From Pseudanabaena sp. PCC 7367 (GTDB taxonomy: Bacteria > Cyanobacteriota > Cyanobacteriia > Pseudanabaenales > Pseudanabaenaceae), in the NCBI RefSeq assembly GCF_000317065.1, contig NC_019701.1:2385001-2449000 (forward strand): a stretch of 64,000 nucleotides of DNA, read 5' to 3'. Positions 37,022 to 46,979 of this stretch are shown here, piece after piece (position 1 is the stretch's first letter; each line of letters opens with the position of its first letter). Under the pieces are notes generated by a model. The model was not told the DNA's origin, ran no database searches, and worked only from the letters and a program-made list of their open reading frames with translations. The translations under genes were made by a program, and so were the position numbers.

Positions 37022-37413
37022 ATTACTTAGCCTAAGTTGTTTGCTCAACTTCATCGAGATAAATCAATGGATTAAGTAGATTGCACCCATGGAGGGGTTT
37101 TATTATTTCTTAAGATTGTTTAAAATAATGTTGCTTAATTTGCGATTTAGCTTTGGCTATTTAGCAATTAGCTATGTGTAGTGGCAGCAAAATTGCCCCA
37201 ATTATATTAGCTTGCGATCTTCGCATAATCTAGATTTTGGGCTGGCAAATGGTGATTGGTAAGCAAGATTAGCAGGTTTGACGATCTAGTCTTTGCTGAA
37301 TATTTTGGGTATCTAAGAGGGGATAAATGCACGCCAGACACGGGCTCATTTTGAATCTGAGGTGTTTCTGGTGCGTATAAATTTATATAGGACGGCAAAG
37401 ATAGGAGATGGTT
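37022..37413. other. Gene-free spacer
   Basis: About 390 bases between the regulator and the STAS gene. AGGAG at 37403-37407 serves the STAS start. Nothing else recognised. Confidence 0.4.
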
Positions 37414-37818
37414 ATGATTGGAGTGAAAGACGCTACGGCTTGTCCAGTCGTCAAAATGATTAAACCAAACGGTAGGATTGATCGCAGTAATTATAAAGAT
37501 ATTTATCGGCAGGCGATCGCTGTGATCGAAACTGCTCAACCCAGCTTAAATGAGCAAGCTGATTTCATCCTTGTGGATATGCAAGATGTGCGATTGATTG
37601 ATAGCTGTGGCTTGGGAACCCTAATCGCATTGCTTAAAGCTGCCCGCATCAATGGCAAGCAACTAGCTTTATGCTCAATCCGGCCGAATGTGAAGATGCT
37701 GCTGGGGCTGACCTCTGCATTTAAAGTTTTTAATGTTTTCCCAAGCGATCGCCACTTTTGGGTTGATTTAGAGCGGTTCACCTCAGATGCATGTCCATTA
37801 GCTACCGTTGCTGCCTAG
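37414..37818 (+). CDS. STAS-domain anti-sigma-factor antagonist
   Basis: 134 residues from the ATG at 37414. AGGAG lies 6 bases upstream, whereas an ATG at 37408 directly abuts it. The STAS fold is visible: a strand VVKMIKPNGRID, then FILVDMQDVRLIDSCGLGTLIALLKAAR with the phosphorylatable Ser of the DSxGLG motif, and KQLALCSIRPNVKMLL. Such proteins bind anti-sigma kinases and release a sigma factor or other partner. No matching kinase or phosphatase is adjacent. The preceding large regulator is on the same strand 390 bp away, and the two could belong to one stress pathway (inference). Confidence 0.84.
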   Translation: MIGVKDATACPVVKMIKPNGRIDRSNYKDIYRQAIAVIETAQPSLNEQADFILVDMQDVRLIDSCGLGTLIALLKAARINGKQLALCSIRPNVKMLLGLTSAFKVFNVFPSDRHFWVDLERFTSDACPLATVAA

Positions 37819-37937
37819 ATAAATATACGCAAGAATATATCGCAAGGATACATAAGGATACATAGGGAATTAAGCTATAAGTAGCGATCGACCAGAAAGA
37901 CTAAGATCGCCTGCCTAAGTAATAAATTCCCCACCCA

Positions 37938-38861
37938 ATGTCCAACATCCTAGAACCACTCCAAGAACTAATTGCCAATCCGATCGTAGTCAAAATCCTG
38001 GTGGCAATTATTGGTTTGATTGCGATCGCTTTTTTCTTTCGGCTTCTGCAACGATCGCTCCCCCGTTATATCAAGGATGCCGACACCCGCTATCGTGCCC
38101 GTAAAACGATCGGCTTGGCTGGCTATATCTTGATGATTATTTTTGTGGCCAGTGTGTTTGGTGATAGCCTGGGACAACTGGCGGTGATCTTTGGCGCGAT
38201 CGGTGCGGGGATTGCCTTTGCGCTCCAAGAGGTGATCACCAGTATTGCAGGGTGGGTAGCGATCTCGTTGGGGCAATATTATCAACCGGGCGATCGAATT
38301 TTGTTGGGTGGGGTTCGTGGTGATGTCATTGATATTACGGTGCTACGCACAACCGTGATGGAATGCGGCGATTGGGTTGAGGGGGATTTGTATAATGGCC
38401 GGATCGTGCGGATTGCCAATAGCTTTGTGTTCAAAGAACCAGTGTTTAACTATTCTGCCGACTTCCCTTTTTTGTGGGATGAATTGGTGATTCCGTTGAA
38501 TTATAACAGCGATCGCAAACTAGCTAGAGAACTACTGAACCAGGCTGTATGTGAGGTGATGGGCGATTATATTGAATATGCCCTGAACGAATGGAAAACA
38601 ATGGTGCGGAAGTATTTAATTGAGGATGCAAGGGTTGAACCAATCATTTCGATCGCAGCTAAAGATAGCTGGATGGAATATACAGTTCGCTATGTGGTGG
38701 ACTATAAGGAACGACGCGGCCGGAAGGATATGCTATTTGATTTGATCCTTGACAAAATTGATGCGACAAATGGTAAGGTGCAACTGCCTACGGCAACATT
38801 GGAACTGGTGCGAACTTCGCAATTGAAGGTGCGATTAGATCCAGCGGAACGATCGCTGTAA
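37938..38861 (+). CDS. MscS-family mechanosensitive channel
   Basis: 307 residues. Three hydrophobic segments lie at about 15-35, 55-75 and 80-110. The last carries the Gly/Ala-rich pore helix pattern (AVIFGAIGAGIAFALQEVI) followed by AGWVAISLGQYYQPGDRI, the MscS beta domain start. The cytoplasmic cage domain continues with NSFVFKEPVFNYSADFP. It opens under membrane tension to release solutes on osmotic downshock. No cyclic-nucleotide or Ca-binding extension is seen. It lies 119 bp after the STAS gene on the same strand. Confidence 0.88.
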   Translation: MSNILEPLQELIANPIVVKILVAIIGLIAIAFFFRLLQRSLPRYIKDADTRYRARKTIGLAGYILMIIFVASVFGDSLGQLAVIFGAIGAGIAFALQEVITSIAGWVAISLGQYYQPGDRILLGGVRGDVIDITVLRTTVMECGDWVEGDLYNGRIVRIANSFVFKEPVFNYSADFPFLWDELVIPLNYNSDRKLARELLNQAVCEVMGDYIEYALNEWKTMVRKYLIEDARVEPIISIAAKDSWMEYTVRYVVDYKERRGRKDMLFDLILDKIDATNGKVQLPTATLELVRTSQLKVRLDPAERSL

Positions 38862-39134
38862 CTATAACTATGAACAAGCAAATAAAAGACCAGTCATTCA
38901 GGACTAGTCTCAATTTAAGCTGTCTTTCTATGGGCTATAGGCGCAGTAATCAAATAGAGAGCCGATCGCTACTAAACAAACAGACAATTAATTCTTGGTT
39001 ACAGGCGATCATGCTTTTTCTGCTTCAATTCAGCGTTTTGAATCAAGGTTCAGAACCAGAGCCAAAATAGCGATCGCCCCAATCACCTCAATCATCGTGA
39101 TATTAACAAATTGACTTAATATCTCCCTAACTGA

Positions 39135-40043
39135 CTAACCGACTGAAGTAACCAGAGGAGAATCTATCGCCACAGAGAATAGATTATTGAATACATTTGC
39201 CTGGTTGGTATCTAGAACCACTCCTAGAATCTGGCCATTGAAACTAATAATCGTGTCATTAGTTGCTGCCCCAGCAATATTCGTTGTATCAGATAGACCT
39301 ACGGTGAATCTGCTTGCGCCAGCAATAATAATATAGTCACCAGCGCCAGAACTAAAGTCCAAAATCCGATCGGCAGCTTGGGCATTGGCAGCCAGGACAT
39401 CAGCACGTAGGATAAACGCATCAGCACCACCGCCGCCCTGGAGACTATCGCTACCAAAATCGCCAACTAGAACATCTGAGCCGTTATTGCCAAAGAGCAG
39501 ATCATTACCCTGCCCGCCACGCACAAAATCATTCCCACTGCCGCCAGAGACCTGATCATTATCACGATTGCCGTTGACAATGTCATTCCCAGAGTCGCCA
39601 AACACAAAGTCATTATCCCGGCCACCACGCAGGTAATCATAGCCATTACTACCAGTGAGCTGATCGCTGCCCCGGTTGCCATTCACTACGTCATTGTCGA
39701 TAGAACCAAAAACAACATCATTGCCATTGAGTGCGCGAATCCCACCGGACTGAACTGGCCCAAATCCTGACCAGGTAGGCACATTCTCCGTATCATTATT
39801 ATTAGTGAAGTCCCGAAATGCGCTTTCATTGGGAACAACGGCTGCCCCTTGAGTGATAGTGAATAGATAATTGAATAGGTTTAAACCAGTAAAGTCAGGG
39901 TTGGGTTCGGTGTAGAGGGCAACAGGGGTTGGTGGTGCAGCGGGAATCGTGCCAACACTAGGATGAATGATCGGAGCCGAAAAATTAATATTGCCGTTAT
40001 TATCATCGGAAATAGTGCCGCCGAGAAAAGTTATATTTACCAT
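39135..40043 (-). CDS. RTX-type calcium-binding repeat protein, copy 1
   Basis: 302 residues, no Sec signal. Residues 1-105 form an N-terminal domain (FLGGTISDDN, then HPSVGTIPAAPPTPVALYT). Residues 105-210 hold about nine-residue repeats of the G-x-D/N pattern (LRGGRDNDFVFGDSGND, VSGGSGNDFVRGGQGND), a calcium-binding parallel beta roll. Residues 210-302 form a C-terminal beta domain with ADRILDFSSGAGDYI, typical of type I secretion targets. It is expected to be exported in one step to the cell surface or medium. No transporter genes are near. It is a close paralogue of the gene 550 bp upstream. Confidence 0.85.
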   Translation of the reverse strand: MVNITFLGGTISDDNNGNINFSAPIIHPSVGTIPAAPPTPVALYTEPNPDFTGLNLFNYLFTITQGAAVVPNESAFRDFTNNNDTENVPTWSGFGPVQSGGIRALNGNDVVFGSIDNDVVNGNRGSDQLTGSNGYDYLRGGRDNDFVFGDSGNDIVNGNRDNDQVSGGSGNDFVRGGQGNDLLFGNNGSDVLVGDFGSDSLQGGGGADAFILRADVLAANAQAADRILDFSSGAGDYIIIAGASRFTVGLSDTTNIAGAATNDTIISFNGQILGVVLDTNQANVFNNLFSVAIDSPLVTSVG

Positions 40044-40594
40044 GGGTTAAAAATTTGAGGTGTTTACTTAAATCGTTGAATTATTTCTAAATTACTTAAA
40101 CTGTAAGTAATTGTTTTGTTAGATGGAAGCAAAGCCAAAATCTGCTAGAGCGAATCAGCTAGCTCGCCCTAACTAAATGACTAATACCAATCTTAAGGAA
40201 TAAGAATATGCGAAGAAGTGAGTCAAAACACCAATTACCAGTATTTGTGATCACTCGTCTTTGTGATCACTTCGCAAGTTGAACTTAACCGAACCCTATA
40301 TCCGTCAATTAATACCTTGGCTTACCTTAAGGTTTATTTATCGAGAACATTTAAGACAACTAATCAACCAGCCCAGATTATATTACTATCTTCAGACTTA
40401 TGCCATAGGCCATCTTGTGGATGGAGAAGATCAATTAAATAGTATTCAACAAGTATCCAACAAGTATCCAACAAATAAATATATCCCGGCTTGCAGGGAA
40501 GACGGGATACGGGCGGAGATTCTTATATTACTGATTTGTAACCTAATCAAACAGAGAAAAAGCGAATATGCTTGATTCTTCTTTATTCTTTTTT
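40044..40594. other. Spacer between the RTX paralogues
   Basis: About 550 AT-rich bases. It contains a short tandem repeat (AAGTATCCAACA, about two copies near 40446-40476). An open frame at 40279-40575 has no start signal or recognisable content and is not annotated. Confidence 0.45.
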
Positions 40595-41521
40595 TTAACC
40601 GATCGAAGTTACCAAAGCAGAATCCAAGCCAACGGAGTAGAAATTATTAAACACATCACCAGCGCTGGTTTCCAATACTACGCCTAGCACTTGGCCACTA
40701 AATGTGATTACCGTATCACTCCCACCAGCACCATCAATATTGCGGGAATCATCCAGGCCGATCGTATTGCGGCTTGCTCCATTGGCAACAATATAGTCAC
40801 CTTCACCAGGATTGAAATCCAGAATCCAATCAGCGGCGAATTCATTCTGAGAAAGATTACTTTCGCCAAAGAAGCTGTCGGTGCGGAAGAAGAAGGCATC
40901 AGCATCTAAGCCACCAGAAAGGCGATCGGTGCCAACATCGCCAATTAGGATATCTTCACCATTGCCACCAAAGAGGGAATCATTGTCCTTGCCACCGCGC
41001 AGGAAATCATTGCCATCTTCGCCGAAAATCTGGTCATTGCCGCGATTGCCATTGAGAATATCATTCCCATTGAAACCAAATATTAAATCATTATCACGGC
41101 CGCCACGCAAATAGTCATAGCCAGCGCCACCAAAGAGTTGATCTGCGCCTAGATTGCCATTGACCACATCATTATCAGTGGAGCCATTGATAATATCGTC
41201 GCCATTAAGGGCTCTGATGCCGCCGGATCTAACGGGGCCAAAGCCCGACCAGTTGGGCACAACTTCGTTATCATTGTTGTTGGTGTAGTCCAGAAAAGCA
41301 CTTTCATTGGGAACAACTGCCGCCCCTTGCACGATCGAGAATAGGTAATTCACTAGATCCAAACCTACAAAATCAGTCGTAGGTGGCGTATATAGGGCGA
41401 TCGGGGTTGGGGGTGCAGCAGGGATTGTACCAACACTAGGGTGAATAAAGGGATCTGGCAGATTGAGATTGCCAGTATTGTCATCGGAAATAGTGCCGCC
41501 AAGAAAATTTAAATTTACCAT
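40595..41521 (-). CDS. RTX-type calcium-binding repeat protein, copy 2
   Basis: 308 residues with the same order of domains as copy 1 and strongly similar N- and C-terminal parts (FLGGTISDDNTGN, HPSVGTIPAAPPTPIALYT; later ADWILDFNPGEGDYIV). The repeat region (about 105-215) has the same number of nine-residue turns with different polar residues, and a slightly longer linker (FFGESNLSQNEF) before the C-terminal domain. It is expected to be a secreted calcium-dependent surface protein. Tandem arrangement and matched domain ends indicate gene duplication followed by drift. Confidence 0.85.
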   Translation of the reverse strand: MVNLNFLGGTISDDNTGNLNLPDPFIHPSVGTIPAAPPTPIALYTPPTTDFVGLDLVNYLFSIVQGAAVVPNESAFLDYTNNNDNEVVPNWSGFGPVRSGGIRALNGDDIINGSTDNDVVNGNLGADQLFGGAGYDYLRGGRDNDLIFGFNGNDILNGNRGNDQIFGEDGNDFLRGGKDNDSLFGGNGEDILIGDVGTDRLSGGLDADAFFFRTDSFFGESNLSQNEFAADWILDFNPGEGDYIVANGASRNTIGLDDSRNIDGAGGSDTVITFSGQVLGVVLETSAGDVFNNFYSVGLDSALVTSIG

Positions 41522-42327
41522 TGTTTTATTGTCCTGATTGAGTCTGAGGATTTTGGGTTAGCTTGCTAGACAATTCTTTCTTTGCGTAAGCGCATTAAAA
41601 CTGAAGCGCACGTGATTAGAGGTGGATTATGCAATTCACCGTTTACGATCGATATGCGGTTTTAGAGCCAATAAGTCGAGCTAATTAGAATGAGGCAAAT
41701 CCAGCCAGGTGGTTAGTTCTATCTGGGGATATCAGACGAAATTGCGAGGTGTTTTGTTCCCTAAATTTATGAGGGCTGCCGACGCAGTGCTTTCAATCAT
41801 ACTAGGAATAGAAATGCCGAGAATATCAAAGATGGAAAGGGATCGCGATCGTAGTGGGAAACAGTGCTCTCGCCTATGTTGCCTTAATCAGCTTGAGGTT
41901 AACGATCGCCTTTCAGTTTTCTGCAAATGGCGAAAAAACGAAAAAGACGATCGCTTAATAATTACAGTTCATGTTTTGGCGGAACTGAACTGACATAACA
42001 ACTCCCTATTACATAAGCTCCTCACGGAATAGGGATGAAGGCTTCATATGGATAAAGACTAACCGAAATGCCAAAATGTTTCATTCCCCATTTGTGCTGA
42101 CCTGAATATCCAATCCAGCTTAATTCAGTACCGCTTCGCGCAGTGACTAGTGCAGTTGCCAATCCAGCATTTGCCAGCTAAGTCTTGCATGGCTTCATAA
42201 ATCTGATTTTGACCGAATCGATTGAATCTTAATGTATGGCGATATATATGGCGATCGCTGCATTGGCAAGTTTTTAGTTGATTGCTGGTTGCAAGGTATA
42301 TGGGCTAGATCTAGCTAGAGCCGTAAG
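41522..42327. other. Gene-free spacer
   Basis: About 800 bases between RTX copy 2 and cysS. Fragments such as CCGCTTCGCGCAGTGAC near 42132 look like dispersed repeat remnants. An open frame at 41709-41993 lacks any sign of being real. Confidence 0.45.
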
Positions 42328-43785
42328 CTAACGATGCCAGCGCGTAGTACCATCAGGTTGATCGATCAAGGTAATGCCAAGCTCTTTGAGTTGATCGCGG
42401 AGGCGATCGCTTGCAGCAAAATCCTTCGCCTTGCGGGCTGCACATCTTTGCTGCACCATCGTTTCAATCTGATCATCGCTGACTGTGGCCGAATCGTTAC
42501 TATGATTAGCATTGCTCCGAGCTTCTGGATCGGCAATGAACCCTAAAACATCACTCAAATAGCTCAAGGTTTGCCAAGTTTGCGCCAACACAGCCGAGGC
42601 TAAATCACTTTTACCAGAATGAACTAATTTATTGGCTTCGGCTTTGAGCGGTTTAGCGAGTTCAAACAAAAGCGAAATGGCGATCGAAGTATTAAAATCA
42701 TCATCCATTGCCCCATGAAAGCGATCGAGCAAATTTTGATCTAATTGATCTAGCGCCACCGCTAAGCGATCCCAACCCAATTGATCGCCAAAATCATGCT
42801 TGAATAGCAAGCCATCGCGGATCGTTTCCCAGCCCCTGGTTGCCGCATTAATTGCTTCTTCCGTAAAATCGATCGGCTGGCGATAGTGCGATTGCAAAAT
42901 GAACAGTCTGATCGCCATTGGATCATAATGTTTCAGCAATTCTCGAATCGTGGTGAAATTCCCCAATGACTTCGACATCTTTTCGCCATCAATATTTACA
43001 AACCCATTGTGTAGCCAGTACCTGGCCAAGGGTTGGTGGGTTGCTCCTTCCGATTGAGCGATCTCATTTTCATGGTGGGGAAACTGCAAATCTGCACCAC
43101 CAGCATGAATATCAATTTGATCACCCAAGCGCGATCGCACCATGGCCGAACATTCGATGTGCCAGCCTGGTCTACCCTCCCCCCAGGGCGATTGCCAGAA
43201 AGGTTCGCCTGGTTTCGCTGCCTTCCACAGCGCAAAATCAAAGGGATAGCGCTTTAATTCTTCGCCCACTGCAACCCGACCGCTTGCCCCCGCTTGCATA
43301 TCCGCCAGTTTCCGTCCCGATAGTTTGCCATAGGTGGGGAACTTTTGCACCGCATAGTAAACATCCCCGCCAGCAGCATAGGCATAGTCCTGCGCTTCAA
43401 GGGCTTTAATTAAATCGATGATTGCCTCGATCGATTCCGTGGCACGGGGATATTCATCGGCGGGCATAATATTCAGCCGCGCCATATCTTCGTTATAGGT
43501 GGCAATATAGCGATCGCTGATCTCCTGCATGGTCACGCCCTCTTGCTGGGCACGCTTGAGGATTTTATCGTCGATGTCGGTAATATTCTGGACGTAGCGC
43601 ACCTGGTAATTACGCGATTGTAAATATCGCCGCACCATATCCCAAACCACATAGGCTCTGGCATGTCCCAAATGGCAAAAGTCATAGACCGTCACACCGC
43701 AAACATACATCTTGATCTGCCCTGGCTCCAGGGTTTGCAGTTCTTCTTTCTGACGGGTAAGACTGTTGTAGACTTGCTGGGACAT
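42328..43785 (-). CDS. cysS: Cysteinyl-tRNA synthetase
   Basis: 485 residues from the ATG at 43785; an ATG 12 codons upstream adds an untypical leader. Class I motifs are clear: HLGHA (the HIGH box) after [11 protein letters not shown], whose Cys is a zinc ligand, with WHIECSAM and HHENEIAQ providing the others, and KMSKSLGNF (KMSKS). The C-terminal anticodon-binding helix bundle contains DDFNTSIA. It charges tRNA-Cys. Length and motifs are standard. The gene is monocistronic. Confidence 0.96.
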   Translation of the reverse strand: MSQQVYNSLTRQKEELQTLEPGQIKMYVCGVTVYDFCHLGHARAYVVWDMVRRYLQSRNYQVRYVQNITDIDDKILKRAQQEGVTMQEISDRYIATYNEDMARLNIMPADEYPRATESIEAIIDLIKALEAQDYAYAAGGDVYYAVQKFPTYGKLSGRKLADMQAGASGRVAVGEELKRYPFDFALWKAAKPGEPFWQSPWGEGRPGWHIECSAMVRSRLGDQIDIHAGGADLQFPHHENEIAQSEGATHQPLARYWLHNGFVNIDGEKMSKSLGNFTTIRELLKHYDPMAIRLFILQSHYRQPIDFTEEAINAATRGWETIRDGLLFKHDFGDQLGWDRLAVALDQLDQNLLDRFHGAMDDDFNTSIAISLLFELAKPLKAEANKLVHSGKSDLASAVLAQTWQTLSYLSDVLGFIADPEARSNANHSNDSATVSDDQIETMVQQRCAARKAKDFAASDRLRDQLKELGITLIDQPDGTTRWHR

Positions 43786-43979
43786 TGGTTTGATTAGATT
43801 ATTGGGGCAGATTTGAATCAATTATGGATTGATGATCGCTGCAATTCCTCAATTAGGAGATTTGCGATCACATTTAAGTTATTTGCAATCACTAAATACC
43901 ATTAAAACCTGAGATTGACCGATCGCCGCATCTTTCGCTTATTGTTTGCTATGTTTGCCACTAGCGATACTTGCGTTGG

Positions 43980-45230
43980 TTAGTTAAGCCGCAACATGGC
44001 ACGATTAATGGTGCGTTTGGGGTATAGCAACAAAGTCTTTTCGATCGGCCTACTGAGAGTCTTCACCAGAGCCGATAACTCCACAATATCCTGCAATCCC
44101 TCTTGGGTTTGAATTTCAATCCCCTGCTGATAGATCGTATAACCTTTGGTTTGAGCCACCCTGATGCCACAATAATATTGAGGATCAACCCCTTTGTGCC
44201 TGAGCCTATTTTGAACTTGCTCAAGCAGTTCAGCTTGCTCGGCCGGTGCTTTGTCACTGATGTCGATCGTTCTGAATAAATCCCGATCCAGATACCGACG
44301 GCACATGTCCATCAAAATGCGATCGCCACTATCCCGCCAGCGATGCACATGATAGCCAAATACAATATCATCCGCCGCCAAATAGTTAGCACAACTGAGG
44401 CGATTGGGATCTTGCAAAATCCAGGCTTTCACCACCGGATCGATCGCTAGGTGCTGGGTCTGTAAAAGATTCGTCGCCCGACGATAGATCTGCTCCAGGA
44501 TAAACCGCGCCGCAATATTTTTGGGATGGTTATAAACCTGTAAATACATAAAATAGCGCACAGTTAAATAATGCTCGATCGCCACTGTGCCTTTTTTGTC
44601 TACGACCAGGCGCTGCGTGATCGGGTCATAATTGAGCGCCATCAAAATCCGATCGAGGTCAAGCTGACCATAGCGAGCGCCAGTAAAATAACCATCGCGT
44701 TGGAGATAATCGAGTCGATCGCAATCAAGCTGCGAGGAAACCAGTTGATGCACGATCGGCAGTTTATAGGTTTTGGTAAACACTTGCTCCAGTCGATCGG
44801 GTAAATCAGCGCTATAACCTTGCAGAATCGCAGTTAAGCTCGATTCATGAATTAATTTAACTGTCCAGAGTTCGTGGTGATTACCCAGGATCTCTTCTCC
44901 AGCATGACTAAAGGGACCATGCCCCAAATCATGTAAAAGTGCCGCCACCAAAACCACCACCCGATGGGGACGCAAGAGGGGATAGCGATCGGCAATGCCA
45001 TCAAATGCCCGCCGCGTCAGTGCCATTACGCCGAGGGAATGGGTAAACCGCGATCCTTCTGCACCATGAAAAGTCAAAAAGGCGGTGTCTAGTTGGCGGA
45101 TGCGCCGCAATCGCTGAAATTCAGGTGCATCGATTAGCCGGATAATAAGTGCTTCAACTGGATCGTCGCCGTTTAGCGTAATCGCTCCATGGAGTGGATC
45201 GTGGTAGGTGCGCGACTTGCCAGGTAACAT
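43980..45230 (-). CDS. HD-domain phosphohydrolase (dGTPase-like)
   Basis: 416 residues. The N-terminus SRTYHDPLHGAITLNGDDP and RLRRIRQLDTA match the YwfO/dGTPase-like branch. SRFTHSLGVM gives the first metal His, LLHDLGHGPFSHAGEE the HD pair, and DCDRLDYLQRDGYFTG the second Asp. The fold hydrolyses phosphate esters, in this branch often deoxynucleoside triphosphates, with two metals. The physiological substrate is unknown. It is monocistronic. Confidence 0.88.
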   Translation of the reverse strand: MLPGKSRTYHDPLHGAITLNGDDPVEALIIRLIDAPEFQRLRRIRQLDTAFLTFHGAEGSRFTHSLGVMALTRRAFDGIADRYPLLRPHRVVVLVAALLHDLGHGPFSHAGEEILGNHHELWTVKLIHESSLTAILQGYSADLPDRLEQVFTKTYKLPIVHQLVSSQLDCDRLDYLQRDGYFTGARYGQLDLDRILMALNYDPITQRLVVDKKGTVAIEHYLTVRYFMYLQVYNHPKNIAARFILEQIYRRATNLLQTQHLAIDPVVKAWILQDPNRLSCANYLAADDIVFGYHVHRWRDSGDRILMDMCRRYLDRDLFRTIDISDKAPAEQAELLEQVQNRLRHKGVDPQYYCGIRVAQTKGYTIYQQGIEIQTQEGLQDIVELSALVKTLSRPIEKTLLLYPKRTINRAMLRLN

Positions 45231-45530
45231 ACATAATATAGTTGAGGCTTGATATTGCGGTTATAGCATAAGTGTAGCCCCAGATCGGCAATCTATCTGC
45301 AATTGAGATAATTTTGGCTCTAGTTGGCGTAAGGCTGTGACTAAAGAACTGCTCTTTAAAAACTTTGCTGGGAGCAAGGAGCTTGAGATCGAGGTTAAGA
45401 AACTCGGTGGTGCTGAACAAGTAAGGATTTAGGAGATAGTTAAATATCTACATCCCAGACAGCTAGGCTATAAATTTTAAATCGATTGCCAATTATCCTT
45501 ACTACTGCATGACTACCCACAACCAGTTTT
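45231..45530. other. Spacer with a possible 31-codon reading frame
   Basis: About 300 bases between the HD-domain and sufR genes. On the plus strand, a GTG at 45337 opens a 31-codon frame ending at 45432 (it begins VTKELLFKNFAGSKELEIEV), with protein-like composition but no good ribosome site. It may be a small protein or the remnant of a longer gene. Confidence 0.3.
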
Positions 45531-46367
45531 TCAATTGCGATTGCTGCTGATTAGATAACCACAGCGATGTTCACCGCCCACCATCCAATGGGTTCGCTCC
45601 ACCTTGCAGCCCTCTAATGCCGCTTCAAACATCTCCAATTCATGGGAGCAAATGCTCGGAAAAGATTCGGCAACCTCAGAAATCGCACAATTATATTCAG
45701 TCAAAATATAATTAGGTTGATCGCCTTGGTCATGGGGATCTTGCTCGAACCACTCCGCCACATACCCTTCCGATCGCCGCAGTTCAGCCAGGTGCGCCAC
45801 CCGATCGCGCAATGAGCCACTACCCAACTTCTGGCGATAGTCCATTGCTTTGCGCAGCCATTGTTTATGTAAAATCTCGCTAACTTGTTCCTTGCCCAGG
45901 GTTTCCGCCAGGGTATCGAGCAGATTGACCGAAAATTGATCATAATTAGCGGGGAAGCGATCGCGCCCAGCCTTGCTTAGCTCATATACATGTTGTGGCC
46001 GACCCATTGCGGTCTTAGCATGATGAGTTGAGGGATTTGAGGGATTGTTTTGATCTTGATTGTCACTATTATTAGCATTATGGGCTGCCATACTATTAGT
46101 CCGATTAGCCCCATTAGCCCCATTAGCCCCATGCTCGGCAAAATCATCTTGATCTTCAACCTCGTCATCCTGCTCATCGGGGTGCTCATCGGGGTGCGAG
46201 ACATGGTAAATCACCAATCCTTCATGCTCTAAATCTTTTAAATGCCGACGGATTGCCTGAACCGAAATATCGAGGTGCTCGGCCAGTTGATGGGCGATCG
46301 CGCTGCCATGCTTCAGCAAATATTGCAGGATATCCTGCTTGGTTGATGTTTTCTCCTTGCTTTTCAT
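45531..46367 (-). CDS. sufR: Iron-sulfur cluster regulator SufR with a low-complexity insertion
   Basis: 278 residues against about 215 in the family. Residues 8-58 are a winged helix (KQDILQYLLKHGSAIAHQLAEHL, shown in part). Residues 59-118 are an insertion rich in D, E, N and A (GANGANGAN), then the conserved GRPQHVYELSKAG resumes. The C-terminal cluster site keeps its cysteines: YNCAISEVA, SICSHEL, EGCKVERTHWM and GEHRCGY. In other cyanobacteria SufR binds [4Fe-4S] and represses the divergent sufBCDS operon when clusters are plentiful. Here sufB starts 613 bp away, divergent as expected. The insert lies between the DNA-binding and sensor parts, so spacing is changed but neither is interrupted. 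Confidence 0.93.
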   Translation of the reverse strand: MKSKEKTSTKQDILQYLLKHGSAIAHQLAEHLDISVQAIRRHLKDLEHEGLVIYHVSHPDEHPDEQDDEVEDQDDFAEHGANGANGANRTNSMAAHNANNSDNQDQNNPSNPSTHHAKTAMGRPQHVYELSKAGRDRFPANYDQFSVNLLDTLAETLGKEQVSEILHKQWLRKAMDYRQKLGSGSLRDRVAHLAELRRSEGYVAEWFEQDPHDQGDQPNYILTEYNCAISEVAESFPSICSHELEMFEAALEGCKVERTHWMVGGEHRCGYLISSNRN

Positions 46368-46593
46368 TGATTATTTCACCAACTCATTCGATCCGATCGC
46401 TGATTTGCATTGTCAGGCCGATTGGCAATTTATGGACTAACTAAAATACCTAAAATACTTAGATTGCTTCGCCAAATGGCAAACAAATATCCTGGTTCAA
46501 TATCTCAGTCAAACAATTACCCACCATTTAGCCAGCTAGGTCGTTAATTATTAGCAGTTAATTACTAATTTACTGAATAAAAAACTACTTTGA

Positions 46594-46607
46594 CAACTTA
46601 CATGTTA
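46594..46607. promoter_or_regulatory. Candidate SufR operator
   Basis: CAAC-N6-GTTA in the sufR-sufB spacer differs by one base from the CAAC-N6-GTTG palindrome described for SufR. It lies 227 bp upstream of sufR and 370 bp upstream of sufB. Confidence 0.5.
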
Positions 46608-46633
46608 CTAAAGTAACCTACAATATAGTTAAG

Positions 46634-46650
46634 AAACAAGTATGTTGTTT
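46634..46650. promoter_or_regulatory. Perfect inverted repeat, second candidate SufR site
   Basis: AAACAA-N5-TTGTTT is a perfect 6-bp inverted repeat 27 bases from the first candidate operator. Its half-site overlaps the CAAC/GTTG type, so it may be a second SufR site or bind another regulator. Confidence 0.4.
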
Positions 46651-46979
46651 TAGTTGCCAAGGAATAATTTGATTGTTTCGATCGGTAGTAATTCGTAGTA
46701 ATTCTTGGGTCAAATCAGGTTTTGGTTAGTTGCAATTAAGTGAAGTGATTAATTACCTATTACCTCATCTTTTGGCTTAGAAACTTACCAGCATCTCGAT
46801 CGAGCATCAATTAGGATAATTCAAAGGTTCTTGCCGATCGCTTAAACATCTCTCTATGTCTGACTAGATCGGGATCAGAGCTGATTAGCGCCAACTAGCA
46901 GCATACGTTTAGAGCCGATCCCAATCCCAGGGGTTAGCCACAAACAAGATCAAGGAGCATTAGGAGCCACACAACTGCC

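Noticed and set aside
38870-39070. 66-codon open frame after the MscS gene
   Set aside because: There is no ribosome site and the composition is not protein-like; I see no evidence of a real gene.
40279-40575. 98-codon open frame between the RTX genes
   Set aside because: It starts at TTG without a ribosome site, shows no family likeness and includes an imperfect DNA repeat; it is most likely chance.
39455-41150. Regular repeats in the RTX genes as a possible CRISPR array
   Set aside because: The period is 27 bases with no unique spacers between fixed repeats, and it encodes the calcium-binding nonapeptide turns.
41709-41993. 94-codon open frame upstream of cysS
   Set aside because: Irregular composition, no recognisable motif and no ribosome site; it looks like open noncoding sequence.
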